A stretch of DNA of 44,258 nucleotides from JBKPFU01 sp046728975 (lineage in GTDB: Bacteria > Actinomycetota > Thermoleophilia > Gaiellales > Gaiellaceae): assembly GCA_046728975.1 (NCBI GenBank), contig JBKPFU010000040.1:1-44258 (forward strand). Reading direction: 5' to 3'. Position numbers and translations under genes: made by a program. Within the stretch, counting starts at the first letter, position 1. Each line of letters begins with the position of its first letter. Shown piece by piece: positions 17,077 through 24,534 of the stretch. Under the pieces are notes generated by a model. It searched no databases, had not been told where the DNA came from, and saw nothing but the letters and a program-made list of their open reading frames with translations.

Positions 17077-17739
17077 CGGCGCGAATAGGTCGCCGCCGTC
17101 GCTGTCGCCGGGGCCGGGCGTCGGCGCGAACACGAGGCCGCTCTCCTCAGGCTGCGTCCACGAATAGACGAGCTCGGCGAGGCGTGGCGGCCCGTCGACG
17201 AGCTGCCGCCACTCGGCTGCGGCGGCGAGCACGGTCGGGTCGCCGGCAAGCCGCTCCAGCGCCTCGGCGTCGGCCATCTCGAAGTCGAAGACGACCTCAC
17301 GCTGCGTGAGGAAGACGCGATGGCGCTCGATTCCGAGCTCGGCGGGATCGAACGGCGGGCCCCTCCGGAGCAGCGCGCGGACGGCGTCCTGGCGTGCGGG
17401 CTTGATCGGAACGACGAATGCGAGCCCGGTGGCGCGGCGGTCCAGCGTCAGAGCTGCTATTCGCTCCGCGAGCTCGGAGACGACGCCAGGGTGCACGACG
17501 CTTGCGATCTTGATCGATCCGTGCGCGAACTGAAGCACGAGCGTCGGCCGGCCGCCGAGGCGCTCCTCGCCGGTGCGCCCGACGCGCAGGCCGACCAGGT
17601 CTTCCAGCGGCACGACGTTCGCCTTCGCTGCTCCACCCCCCGCACCATCGAGCAGCAGCTCGGTGGGGCGGACCTCGAGCTTGCCGGAATAGACGTGGCC
17701 GTCTTCCTCTTGCCAGCTGACTGCGTACGTCGTCTTCAC
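17074..17739 (-). CDS. PH-like plus 'GPPFDP' two-domain protein, function unknown
   Basis: 221 residues from a GTG at 17739; a longer frame reaching 17913 would overlap the divergent CBS gene and is not family-like. Residues about 1-100 (TYAVSWQEEDG, then LVLQFAHGSIKIASV) look like a small beta-rich, PH-like domain. Residues about 105-205 repeat the domain of the operon protein at 7953, including GPPFDPAELGIERHRVFL and EVVFDFE. The C-terminus is acidic and glycine-rich. I do not recognise a characterised homologue. It converges on the end of the stress operon and diverges from the CBS gene, with an inverted repeat sitting right at its start. Confidence 0.7.
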   Translation of the reverse strand: MKTTYAVSWQEEDGHVYSGKLEVRPTELLLDGAGGGAAKANVVPLEDLVGLRVGRTGEERLGGRPTLVLQFAHGSIKIASVVHPGVVSELAERIAALTLDRRATGLAFVVPIKPARQDAVRALLRRGPPFDPAELGIERHRVFLTQREVVFDFEMADAEALERLAGDPTVLAAAAEWRQLVDGPPRLAELVYSWTQPEESGLVFAPTPGPGDSDGGDLFAP

Positions 17740-17753
17740 GACCCCAAGGGTCG
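17739..17753. promoter_or_regulatory. Inverted repeat at the 17739 start (candidate operator or leader hairpin)
   Basis: CGACCC-CAA-GGGTCG is a perfect 6-bp palindrome with a 3-base spacer. It covers the bases just upstream of the minus-strand GTG start, including its only Shine-Dalgarno-like stretch (TTGGGG). It also lies in the 109-base gap to the divergent CBS gene. A bound regulator, or the folded mRNA, could control translation here. It only loosely resembles the GGGAC-GTCCC DosR box. Confidence 0.35.
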
Positions 17754-17848
17754 CGCGAGACCGCTGCGGTGGAATCAGTAGAAATCCGTGCCCTCGATCG
17801 GGGCGCCGCCCGATCCGGCACCCGATCCGCGCGCGCAGAATCGCAGGC

Positions 17849-18292
17849 ATGACACGGGCATCGGAGACAGAGCGGCCGCCGACGTTTGCGAAGACGCGTG
17901 TCGGCGCCGTCATGCATCAAGGCGTGATCACGTGCCCGATGCAGACGCCGCTGCGCGCCGTTGCCGGGATCATGGCGGCACATCGCGTGCACTGCGTGGT
18001 CGTCTACGACGAGACAGGCAATGCAGAGCTCGATGCCCTGTGGGGAGTCGTATCCGACCTCGACCTCGCCGGAGCGCTCAGCAGCGGCGAGATCGAGACC
18101 GGCACTGCCGGCGAGATCGCCGGCGCTCCCGTAGTCACGGTTCGGCCCCAGGAAGAGCTCGTCCGGGCGGCGCAGCTGATGCGCGAGCACGAGACGTCGC
18201 ACCTCGTCGTCGTCGACCGCCGGACCGAACGCCCGATCGGCGTCCTTTCGACGCTCGAACTCGCGCGAACGGCCGCAGACCAGCCGCGTTGA
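17849..18292 (+). CDS. Two-CBS-domain protein (hypoxic-response-protein-1-like)
   Basis: 147 residues with two CBS motifs: about 17-75 (VGAVMHQGVITCPMQTPL, then GVVSDLDLA) and about 88-143 (VVTVRPQEELVRAAQLM, then IGVLSTLELA). There is no fused catalytic or DNA-binding domain, so it is a stand-alone adenine-nucleotide-binding CBS pair like mycobacterial HRP1 (Rv2626c) of the DosR regulon. Two cysteines (ITC and RVHC) are present, but I cannot say whether they act together. The gene ends 12 bases before a universal stress protein gene. Pairing CBS and Usp next to a DosS-like kinase supports a hypoxia or energy-stress role. Confidence 0.85.
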   Translation: MTRASETERPPTFAKTRVGAVMHQGVITCPMQTPLRAVAGIMAAHRVHCVVVYDETGNAELDALWGVVSDLDLAGALSSGEIETGTAGEIAGAPVVTVRPQEELVRAAQLMREHETSHLVVVDRRTERPIGVLSTLELARTAADQPR

Positions 18293-18304
18293 AAGGAGGA
18301 GCAA

Positions 18305-18772
18305 ATGAAGCGCATCTTGATCGCAACAGACGGCTCGCCCTCGGGGCGGGAGGCGATCGAGCTCGGGCTCGAGCTCGCCCGGGACGAGCAGGCCGAGGTC
18401 ACGTTCGTACATGTGCTCCCGCCGACGCAGTGGGAGCTCGTTGGCCTCTACGCTGCGCCGGGCGTGATCCCGCGGCTTCCAAATCTCGCAGAGGAGGATC
18501 CCGAGGCAGCCAAGCCGCTGCAGGAGGCCGTGGCACTTGCGGAGGAAGCCGGGGTTCCGGCGAAGGTCGAGCTGCGGGCCGGCTCCTTCGCCGCAGAGGT
18601 CGTGGGGGCGGCCGACACGATCGATGCCGATCTGATCGTCGTCGGCTCGCGCGGCCTCGGCGGGCTCAGGGGCGCTGTGCTTGGCAGCGTCTCCCGCGGC
18701 GTCGTGAGGCGCGCCAAGCGGCCCGTGCTGGTCGTCCGCGGGGCGCACGTGCGCGAGGAGGTTCCGGCCTAG
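18305..18772 (+). CDS. Universal stress protein (UspA family)
   Basis: 155 residues, one domain. It starts MKRILIATDGSPSG and has the full ATP-binding loop GSRGLGGLRGAVLGSVS (the G-x2-G-x9-G-S pattern), followed by the terminal strand PVLVVRG. ATP binding is therefore likely, unlike the degenerate tandem Usp at 7156. A strong GAAAGGAGGA ribosome site precedes the ATG. It is co-directional with the CBS gene and probably co-transcribed. A hairpin terminator lies just downstream, towards the convergent two-component genes. Confidence 0.94.
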   Translation: MKRILIATDGSPSGREAIELGLELARDEQAEVTFVHVLPPTQWELVGLYAAPGVIPRLPNLAEEDPEAAKPLQEAVALAEEAGVPAKVELRAGSFAAEVVGAADTIDADLIVVGSRGLGGLRGAVLGSVSRGVVRRAKRPVLVVRGAHVREEVPA

Positions 18773-18781
18773 TCGGAATGT

Positions 18782-18815
18782 GAGAGCCGGGCGGCTCCAG
18801 GCGCCGCCCGGTCTC
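18782..18815. terminator. Bidirectional hairpin terminator
   Basis: CCGGGCGGC (18787-18795) pairs with GCCGCCCGG (18803-18811). The stem extends by GAGA/TCTC with one bulged base. It lies between the ends of the convergent USP gene (18772) and response regulator gene (18818). No long T-run follows, as is common at this GC content. Confidence 0.7.
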
Positions 18816-18817
18816 GC

Positions 18818-19462
18818 TCATTCGCGCTCCTCGAGCAGTCCTTGGTCGATCGCGTACCGCACGAGCTCGGCGCGCGTCTCCAGCCTCAGCTTCTGCATGA
18901 TGTGCGCGCGGTGCGTCTCGGCTGTGCGCACCGAGATGTACAGCATCTTCGCGATCTCTTGGTTGGTGTGACCGAGAGCGAGCAGGCGGAGCACCTCGCG
19001 CTCGCGGTCAGAGAGCGGGTCCGCTTCGGCCCTTGCGCGCGCCTCGGCGTCCGCCGCCACGAGCCGCGCGCCGAGCGCGGGGTGGACATAGCGGCCGCCG
19101 TTCGCTACCTCACGGACCGCGGAGACGAGCTCCGTATCTGCCGCTTCCTTCACAACGTATCCCATCGCACCGGCGGCGAACGCCTCGTGGACGTACCGCG
19201 GGTCGTCCTGCATCGACAGGACGAGCACCTTGGTATCGGGAGCCTCCTTCAGCAACGACGGAATCGCTTCGATCCCGGTCTGGCCCGGCATGACGACGTC
19301 GAGCAGGATTACGTCGGGCGTGTGAGCGCGCACTTCGAACACGGCGTCGTGAGCGCTGCCCGCTTCTGCGACCGTCTCGATGTCCTCTTCCGCGTCCAGA
19401 AGGGTCTTCATACCCGCTCGCACGACGGGATGGTCGTCCACGATGACAACTCGAATGCTCAA
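18818..19462 (-). CDS. NarL/DevR-type response regulator
   Basis: 214 residues: receiver domain with the acidic pair Asp9/Asp10 and phosphoacceptor Asp55 (VILLDVVMPG), then a LuxR-type helix-turn-helix (LSDREREVLRLLALGHTNQEIAKML as a pattern, with recognition helix SVRTAETHRAHIMQKL). The start is TTG at 19462, overlapping the kinase stop (TTGA), which explains the missing ATG and implies coupled translation. It is the cognate regulator of the kinase encoded just upstream. By analogy with DevR it probably controls USP, CBS and energy genes, but no binding site has been shown here. Confidence 0.9.
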   Translation of the reverse strand: MSIRVVIVDDHPVVRAGMKTLLDAEEDIETVAEAGSAHDAVFEVRAHTPDVILLDVVMPGQTGIEAIPSLLKEAPDTKVLVLSMQDDPRYVHEAFAAGAMGYVVKEAADTELVSAVREVANGGRYVHPALGARLVAADAEARARAEADPLSDREREVLRLLALGHTNQEIAKMLYISVRTAETHRAHIMQKLRLETRAELVRYAIDQGLLEERE

Positions 19463-21093
19463 AGAATTGGCACCTCTGCCACGAGAGTGGTTCCGGAGCC
19501 CAGGGAGGACTCGACTGTAAGTCTGCCGCCGACGAGCGCGAGCCGCTCGCGCATGCCGACGAGGCCGAGGCCGTCCTCGCGGGCCTCGGCTGGGTCGAAG
19601 CCCTGACCGTTGTCCTCGACGACGACCGCCACAGTCCCGTCCTTGGTCGTCAGCAGGATGCTCACGTGTCTCGCCTGAGCGTGCTTGACGACGTTCGTCA
19701 GCGCCTCCTGCACGATCCGGTAGAGCGCGGTCTCGGTCTCCGTAGGCAGCCGCTCTGCGGCCAAGCGGGTTTCCAGCTCCACCTTGACACCGGTCTGCTC
19801 GCCAAAACTTTGGGCCAGGCGCTCGAGCGCGGGAACGAGGCCGAAGTCGTCGAGCGCCTTCGGCCGCAGCTCGACGGCGAGCTGCCGCACGTCTCGCAGT
19901 GTTTCGAGCACGAGCGAACGCAGATCGGCCACCGCGGCTCGCACCTGCTCGACGTTCTCCGATTCCTCGACGGACTTGAGTCCGAGGAGGATAGATGTCA
20001 GCGCTTGGCCGGTTTCGTCGTGGAGCTCGCGGGCGAGTCGGCGACGCTCGAGCTCCTGCGCTGAGACGACGCGGCGCAAAGCGTCGCTTTGCACCCGTTG
20101 CGAGAGGTCGACGGCTACGGCGGCGCGCGCTGCAAAGGCCTCCGCGAGCCGGAGGTCCTCGTCCCCGAACCGCGTGTCGCCGCCCCGCTTGTCGTGCGCA
20201 CCGAGCACCCCGATCGAACGGTCGCCCACCATCAACGGAACGAATAGGCCACTTCGTGCGCCCGCGAGCCGCGTCACCTCGTGCTGCACCTCGGGGTCGT
20301 CCAGCAGCGAATCGACCCGCTCGCTCCGCCGGCGATCCAGCACACGGCCATGCTTGGACGTCTCGCGCGGAAGTAAGGCGCCCTGAAGGGCCTCGGCTCC
20401 GTCGCCGTGCGCGGCCTCGATTCGCAGACCCTCGTCGACAGGAACGGCGATCGTCACCGAGCGCGCCTCGAGCAGCTCGCCGAGCCGCGCCGCCACGAGC
20501 ACGAGGACTCGCCGGAGCTCCAGCTCGGCGGCGAGCGCGTTCGCGATCTCGTTCAGGGACTCGAGCTGGCGTGACCAACGTGTCGCCGATTCGTAGAGCC
20601 GGGCGTTCTCGATCGCGACCGCGGCCTGCGCCGCGAGCAGTTGGACGAGCTCCTCGTCGTCCTCACTGAAGTCCTCGCCGCCTTCCTTCTCCGTCAGGTA
20701 GAGGTTTCCGTAGGCGATTCCGCGCAGCTTGATCGGCACACCGAGGAAGGTCTTCATCGGTGGGTGGTTGGCGGGGAAGCCGACCGATCGCGGGTCCTCG
20801 CGCAGATCGCTCAAGCGCAGCGTCTCGGCGTCGCGAATCAACACTCCGAGAATCCCCCGGCCGCGCGGGAGGTGCCCAATTGCTCGGTGTGTCTCCTCGT
20901 CGATCCCGGTCGTCAGAAAGCGCTCAAGCTCCGTCCCCGACGGGTCGATGACGCCGAGCGCGGCGTAGTGCGCGCCTGTCAGGGCGGCCGCGGTCTCGAC
21001 GACCTTCTGCAGAAGGGCGTCCAGCGACAGCTCGGATGCGAGGGCAATACCGGCGTCGATAAGCCTACGAGTCCGCGCTTCCACGGGTTCCAT
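19459..21093 (-). CDS. Two-GAF sensor histidine kinase, DosS/DosT-like
   Basis: 544 residues, soluble, from ATG 21093. GAF1 (about 10-165) closely follows mycobacterial DosS, with GIDEETHRAIGHLPRGRG and VGFPANHPPMKTFLGVP. His110 aligns with DosS haem ligand His149, and Gly47 sits where DosS has Glu87 and DosT has Gly. GAF2 spans about 185-335. The HisKA_3 dimerisation motif LARELHDETGQ carries phosphoacceptor His358, followed by an ATPase domain with EALTNVVKHA, DNGQGFD and GLGLVGMRERL. DosS and DosT sense O2, NO and CO through haem and switch on a dormancy regulon; haem binding here is inferred from the alignment made by eye. The protein acts with the overlapping regulator gene. An in-frame extension to 21246 has no family match. 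Confidence 0.9.
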   Translation of the reverse strand: MEPVEARTRRLIDAGIALASELSLDALLQKVVETAAALTGAHYAALGVIDPSGTELERFLTTGIDEETHRAIGHLPRGRGILGVLIRDAETLRLSDLREDPRSVGFPANHPPMKTFLGVPIKLRGIAYGNLYLTEKEGGEDFSEDDEELVQLLAAQAAVAIENARLYESATRWSRQLESLNEIANALAAELELRRVLVLVAARLGELLEARSVTIAVPVDEGLRIEAAHGDGAEALQGALLPRETSKHGRVLDRRRSERVDSLLDDPEVQHEVTRLAGARSGLFVPLMVGDRSIGVLGAHDKRGGDTRFGDEDLRLAEAFAARAAVAVDLSQRVQSDALRRVVSAQELERRRLARELHDETGQALTSILLGLKSVEESENVEQVRAAVADLRSLVLETLRDVRQLAVELRPKALDDFGLVPALERLAQSFGEQTGVKVELETRLAAERLPTETETALYRIVQEALTNVVKHAQARHVSILLTTKDGTVAVVVEDNGQGFDPAEAREDGLGLVGMRERLALVGGRLTVESSLGSGTTLVAEVPIL

Positions 21094-21272
21094 TATCCGC
21101 AGCAGGCTTACGGAAAAGCCGCAATCGACGTGTCGGCTTCCCCTGATGGCGCGTAATCCACGCCGGGCGACACTCCGGCCGACGGATGAAAGGCGCAAAG
21201 ACATACCGGTCGGAAGCGGGCGAAGCCCAAACCGGGCGGAGCGCACGAGTTTTCACAGGAGGTGAGCGCGAG

Positions 21273-21941
21273 ATGCGCAAGCTATTCGAACTCGGAGGCC
21301 TGGTCGCTGCCGCCATCTTGATCGCGTTCGGCATCACGTCGATCGTCATGGGCATCAACGGCCGCAACACGGTCCACAACAGCCTCAAGCAGGAATTCAT
21401 CGTCGGCACGCCCGACATGACCCCGGCGGCGATCAAGGCCGAGGCCAAGGAGGCGGGGCTGCCGGCGAGCGTGGATCTTCCAACGAAGTCTGTCGCAGGC
21501 AAGCCGATCAACAACGGCGACCGGGCGCGGACGTTCGCGAACTACATGCGGATTCACGCACTCGAGGGCACAAACGGGCTCACCTATGCGCAGATGGGGC
21601 GCTGGATGGCGAAGCCCGGAACGCCGGCCGGCCAAACCGACGGCCAGGGCGCGACGAGCAACGAGAAGTACGCGCTGATCGACCCGAAGACCAAGCAACC
21701 CGTCGAGAACGGGCGACGGAACCTTTGGGTGACCGAGACGGCGCTCTCGACGGCGCTCAACACGAGCTACATGGCCGAGCAGATCTCCTTGTTCGGAATC
21801 GTGATGGGCATCGCACTGCTGCTGTCGGGCATCGGGTTCGGCATCCTCGCCCTCGGGGGGGCGCTCCGGAACCCGGAGTCTCCGCTCGCGTCCCGCGCGC
21901 GGAGGAGGGCAAGGCAGAGCTCACCGGCTCCCGCCTCGTAA
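21273..21941 (+). CDS. Two-TM membrane protein of unknown function
   Basis: 222 residues from ATG 21273, with AGGAGG nine bases upstream. One membrane segment lies near the N-terminus (GGLVAAAILIAFGITSIVMG, about 10-29), and another near the C-terminus (ISLFGIVMGIALLLSGIGFG, about 175-200). A soluble middle of about 140 residues is probably outside the cell, and the tail is basic. Proteins with this layout are common in actinobacteria, but I know of no defined role. It is divergent from the histidine kinase (179-base gap) and ends before a strong terminator. Confidence 0.8.
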   Translation: MRKLFELGGLVAAAILIAFGITSIVMGINGRNTVHNSLKQEFIVGTPDMTPAAIKAEAKEAGLPASVDLPTKSVAGKPINNGDRARTFANYMRIHALEGTNGLTYAQMGRWMAKPGTPAGQTDGQGATSNEKYALIDPKTKQPVENGRRNLWVTETALSTALNTSYMAEQISLFGIVMGIALLLSGIGFGILALGGALRNPESPLASRARRRARQSSPAPAS

Positions 21942-21959
21942 CCTCATTCCCCCCGCAGT

Positions 21960-21985
21960 GAACGGGCCGCGAAAGCGGCCCGTTC
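21960..21985. terminator. Strong hairpin terminator between convergent genes
   Basis: GAACGGGCCGC-GAAA-GCGGCCCGTTC is a perfect 11-bp stem with a stable GAAA tetraloop, followed on the plus strand by CGTTTCGTT. It ends the plus-strand membrane protein gene (21941), and can also stop transcription from the minus-strand small gene ending at 22016. Confidence 0.88.
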
Positions 21986-22015
21986 GTTTCGTTCGTGCGT
22001 CCCTCCGCAGGTTGG

Positions 22016-22144
22016 CTACGCGTAGGCGACCACGGCGAGAATGAGCGCGATCACCAGGATGATGAACAACCAGTTGCTGACCGCGACTCCGCCGACGAGC
22101 GCGAAGATGATCAGCAGCAGGACAAGTAGCCACAGCAAAGCCAT
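22016..22144 (-). CDS. Small hydrophobic membrane protein (42 residues)
   Basis: The peptide starts MALLWLLVLLLIIFALVGG and ends IALILAVVAYA, almost entirely hydrophobic, with two short membrane segments joined by a small turn (VAVSNWL). GGGAGG is seven bases before the ATG. It resembles the short 'hydrophobic protein'/lmo0937-type peptides found next to stress genes in many Gram-positive bacteria; function is unknown. The good ribosome site, clean hydrophobic pattern and tidy stop before a terminator argue that it is a real gene despite its size. Confidence 0.75.
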   Translation of the reverse strand: MALLWLLVLLLIIFALVGGVAVSNWLFIILVIALILAVVAYA

Positions 22145-22171
22145 CGATCAACCTCCCATTTCACCGATATC

Positions 22172-22186
22172 GCCATTCCGAATGGC
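22172..22186. other. Small inverted repeat between two minus-strand membrane genes
   Basis: GCCATT-CCG-AATGGC forms a perfect 6-bp stem in the 57-base gap between the 22202 gene and the 42-residue peptide gene. It may be an operator or an RNA-processing hairpin that separates their expression. Confidence 0.3.
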
Positions 22187-22201
22187 CGCGGCGCCGCCCC
22201 G

Positions 22202-22537
22202 TCAGCGATCGCCGCGACCGATGTCGAGGTCTTCACGCGGGTCGTATGCGCGACTGCGGCTGGCCGCCTTCGCGATGCCGCGGCTCAGCATGTAAGCAGC
22301 CGTCGCGATGGTTGCCAGGATCCAAAACAACCGCGGGTCGACGTCGTCGGACGTGGCCGTTCCGATCCCCAAGCCCATGACGAACAGAACGAAGACCAGA
22401 AATTCACTGGTCAGAAAGAACGGCTTCGTCTCACTTGTGTAGGTGGTCCGTGGCGGCACAGCCAACCGAGCCATCCAACCGGTTGCCGAACCTCGCCCCG
22501 TAGCCCCGGGATCGCGCGTACTGTCTGCGGTCGCCAT
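22202..22537 (-). CDS. Two-TM membrane protein of unknown function
   Basis: 111 residues from ATG 22537, with AGGAGG upstream. A soluble basic N-terminus (about 1-42) is followed by two membrane helices, FLVFVLFVMGLGIGTA (about 46-62) and FWILATIATAAYMLSRGIA (about 71-90), and a charged tail. The stretch TSETKPFFLTSEF just before the first helix recurs in actinobacterial small membrane proteins of unknown role, as far as I recall. It probably shares a transcript with the neighbouring minus-strand small genes. Confidence 0.75.
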   Translation of the reverse strand: MATADSTRDPGATGRGSATGWMARLAVPPRTTYTSETKPFFLTSEFLVFVLFVMGLGIGTATSDDVDPRLFWILATIATAAYMLSRGIAKAASRSRAYDPREDLDIGRGDR

Positions 22538-22627
22538 CCATCGCCTCCTGTCGAAGTGCCTGCGGCGTCTGCATTTCCGCTTCGGCGCTGACGAAACCGG
22601 CGCCCGAGCTGCGGTTTGCCGGGTTTC

Positions 22628-22831
22628 CTAAAGGAGGATTCGGAGCGCGAGCTCCGGCGAGCACCCGCGGCTCACGAGGTTGATCGCCTGATGGAGATCG
22701 ACTTCCACTCGGCGCGCGAGAACGCGCGCTTCCCGACGCCCGTATCCCGCTCTCTGAAGCTGCTCGAGGCGCCAGTGCCGGATCTCTTCGGTGTCCGGCG
22801 CGCTTCGCTGGTCGAGGTCCGCTGGGATCAT
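22628..22831 (-). CDS. Small helical hypothetical protein (67 residues)
   Basis: From ATG 22831 the peptide contains HWRLEQLQRAGY, ARVLARRVEVDLHQA and a C-terminus ending LALRILL, three likely helices with an Arg/Glu-rich surface. No named domain is recognised. A weak ribosome site (GACGAG) precedes the ATG; an extension to 22903 is possible but would add a low-complexity N-terminus. It lies 81 bases after the start-proximal regulator gene's end on the same strand, so it may be its operon partner. Confidence 0.6.
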   Translation of the reverse strand: MIPADLDQRSAPDTEEIRHWRLEQLQRAGYGRREARVLARRVEVDLHQAINLVSRGCSPELALRILL

Positions 22832-22912
22832 GGTCGTGCTCGTCACAGTCCATCCCAGGTTGCGCCGCCGTTCGCCACCGATGTGGCTAGGTATCGCGCG
22901 CAATTTGTCGCG

Positions 22913-23548
22913 TCAGCTCGGGACCGTCTCTCCAATCCCGTGCTCGAAGGCGAAGCGAGCGGCTTCGGTGCGGCCGCCGACCTCGATCTTCTTGTAAATG
23001 CGAGTCAGGTGGTACTTGACGGTGTGCTCACTGAGCCAGAGCTCGCGGGCGATCTCCTTGTTCGACCGACCGGCGGCGACCCGCTTGAGGATTTCGGTTT
23101 CCCGCGCGCTTAGCCCGATCGCGCGGGCCGGAGGGTCCGCTCCGTTCGCAGAAGGCACGTAGGACTGCATCGAAAACGAGCCGCTGTCGAGCTCGCGGAT
23201 GATGGGCGCGAGGTTCTCGGGCTCGATCCATTTGCCGAGATAGGCGAGGGCGCCGCCCGCGAGCGCGCGCGCGGCCACCTCCGGTTCGTCGATCGCGGAG
23301 AGCATTGCCACTTTGACGCTCGGAAACTGAGCTCGCAGCCCCCGGAGCACCGCGATGCCGTCCATTCCCGGCATGCGGATGTCCAGGAGGACGATGTCGG
23401 GGCGGCTCTCGGCGACCCGCGGCAGTACTTCGTCGCCGCGCTCGGCTTCGGCCACGATCTCGATGTCGGGCTCTCCCTCCAGCGCCAGCCGGGTGGCCTC
23501 GCGAATCAGACGATGGTCATCCGCAACCGCAACTCGGATCGGCCGCAT
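22913..23548 (-). CDS. Orphan NarL-type response regulator
   Basis: 211 residues. Receiver: VAVADDHRL with Asp10/Asp11, phosphoacceptor Asp56 (IVLLDIRMPGMDG), and the conserved Lys in YLGKWIEP. Output: a LuxR helix-turn-helix (LSARETEILKRVAAGRSN, then SEHTVKYHLTRIYKKI). The second ATG (23548) is preferred over 23566 because GGGAGG lies just before it. No kinase gene adjoins it. It belongs to the same subgroup as the regulators at 34884 and 39035, which share the acidic-patch and HTH patterns. Confidence 0.9.
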   Translation of the reverse strand: MRPIRVAVADDHRLIREATRLALEGEPDIEIVAEAERGDEVLPRVAESRPDIVLLDIRMPGMDGIAVLRGLRAQFPSVKVAMLSAIDEPEVAARALAGGALAYLGKWIEPENLAPIIRELDSGSFSMQSYVPSANGADPPARAIGLSARETEILKRVAAGRSNKEIARELWLSEHTVKYHLTRIYKKIEVGGRTEAARFAFEHGIGETVPS

Positions 23549-23779
23549 CTCCGTTTCCTCCCTCATACCGCATTGAACCAGCGCAATCCGTCACGCCGTA
23601 GATGCCGCAGGAGACCCAAACCTTCGCTCGGGTGCTCCGTCCTCAGCATGTGACGCTTCGCTGAGCTCCGCATCCCTCGGATGAGCGCTTTCGAGACGAG
23701 GCGACACTGGACGAACGGGCGGGAAGGTCAGGTCCTCCGGGTCGGCAGATGCCCCGCGACGGCTCGTCAGACTGACGCC

Positions 23780-23944
23780 GTGGCCGACGCGACGCAGACA
23801 CTGATCGCTCTCGTCTCGCTGTTCGTGTTGGCGCTCGCGATCTATGCGGTCTCCGCGGCGGCAGTACTCGCTGCCGTCCGGTACCTGCGGCGGCCCCGCG
23901 CGATGCGCTCGGCGGTGGGCACCGCCCGTCGCGGCCGCACCTGA
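23780..23944 (+). CDS. Small single-TM hypothetical protein
   Basis: About 54 residues from GTG 23780: TLIALVSLFVLALAIYAVSA forms one membrane helix, and the tail is strongly basic (RYLRRPRAMR and on). The frame also extends upstream to an ATG at 23681, but that part is not membrane-like and looks non-coding. There is no clear ribosome site. It converges on the prepilin peptidase gene. Real-gene status is moderate. Confidence 0.45.
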   Translation: MADATQTLIALVSLFVLALAIYAVSAAAVLAAVRYLRRPRAMRSAVGTARRGRT

Positions 23945-23955
23945 TCGGGGGCGCG

Positions 23956-24005
23956 GCCGCCTAGCCGGCGACCAGGACGGGCCGCCTAGCCGGCGACCAG
24001 GACGG
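23956..24005. repeat. Perfect 25-bp tandem duplication
   Basis: GCCGCCTAGCCGGCGACCAG plus ACGG and one base repeats exactly as 23956-23980 and 23981-24005. The right copy holds the last codons and stop (23986-23988) of the minus-strand prepilin peptidase, and the left copy is a non-coding echo of them. The identity suggests a recent slip or duplication. Confidence 0.92.
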
Positions 24006-24534
24006 CGAGCCCGCCGAAGGCGAGGAACGGCCCGAGCGCGATCTCGGTCTTCAGCGCCGGCCGCCCGCGTGCCAGCACGAGCAGCAGCGCGAATGCACCT
24101 GCCGCGAACAGACCCAGCGTCAGCGCTGCGACCACGTCCCGCCCCAGCGCGGCGCCCAGGAGCATCGCAAGCTTGACGTCGCCCATCCCGAGGGCGCCGG
24201 GGCGGATGAGGGCCGGGATCAGCAAGACGACCGCCCCGCCCAATGCCGCGAGCAACCATTCCGGCGCTCGCTCAGGGCTCAATGCGATGTTGGCGACGAG
24301 TACCACGGCCGTCGTCGGCAGGACGATCCGGTTCGGGAGGATTCTCTTGCGGAAGTCGATTGCCGCCAGCCAGACGAGAACGAAGGCAACGAACCCGGCA
24401 ATTACTCCCTCTGCGCTCAGCCCGACCCGCCCGAGAACGAGCACGGCCGCGCCGACCGCGCCGACCGCGACGATCGCTTCGCCGAGATCCGCCGAGCGGG
24501 ATGGAGCAGGGATTGCTTCTTTTGGTGTGGTCAT
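23986..24534 (-). CDS. tadV: Prepilin peptidase (A24 family, TadV/CpaA type)
   Basis: 182 residues, mostly membrane helices. The two catalytic aspartates of A24 aspartic peptidases are visible: Asp60 in LAAIDFRKRILPNR and Asp119 in the GMGDVKL (GxGD) motif. The enzyme trims the leader of Flp-type prepilins at the Gly before QALVEY and similar sites. It lacks the long N-terminal methylation domain of PilD, as usual for Tad systems. The ATG at 24534 overlaps the DUF192 stop (ATGA). It lies divergently from flp and presumably processes the pilin and TadE/TadG-like pseudopilins encoded across the gap. Confidence 0.93.
   Translation of the reverse strand: MTTPKEAIPAPSRSADLGEAIVAVGAVGAAVLVLGRVGLSAEGVIAGFVAFVLVWLAAIDFRKRILPNRIVLPTTAVVLVANIALSPERAPEWLLAALGGAVVLLIPALIRPGALGMGDVKLAMLLGAALGRDVVAALTLGLFAAGAFALLLVLARGRPALKTEIALGPFLAFGGLAVLVAG

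Noticed and set aside
17739..17753. Reading the CGACCC palindrome as a true DosR box
   Set aside because: The GGGAC...GTCCC core and flanks of the known box are not met, so I list it only as an inverted repeat.
17297..18748. Long minus-strand open frame opposite the CBS and USP genes
   Set aside because: Low-complexity peptide with no family features; the CBS and USP proteins on the plus strand are clear.
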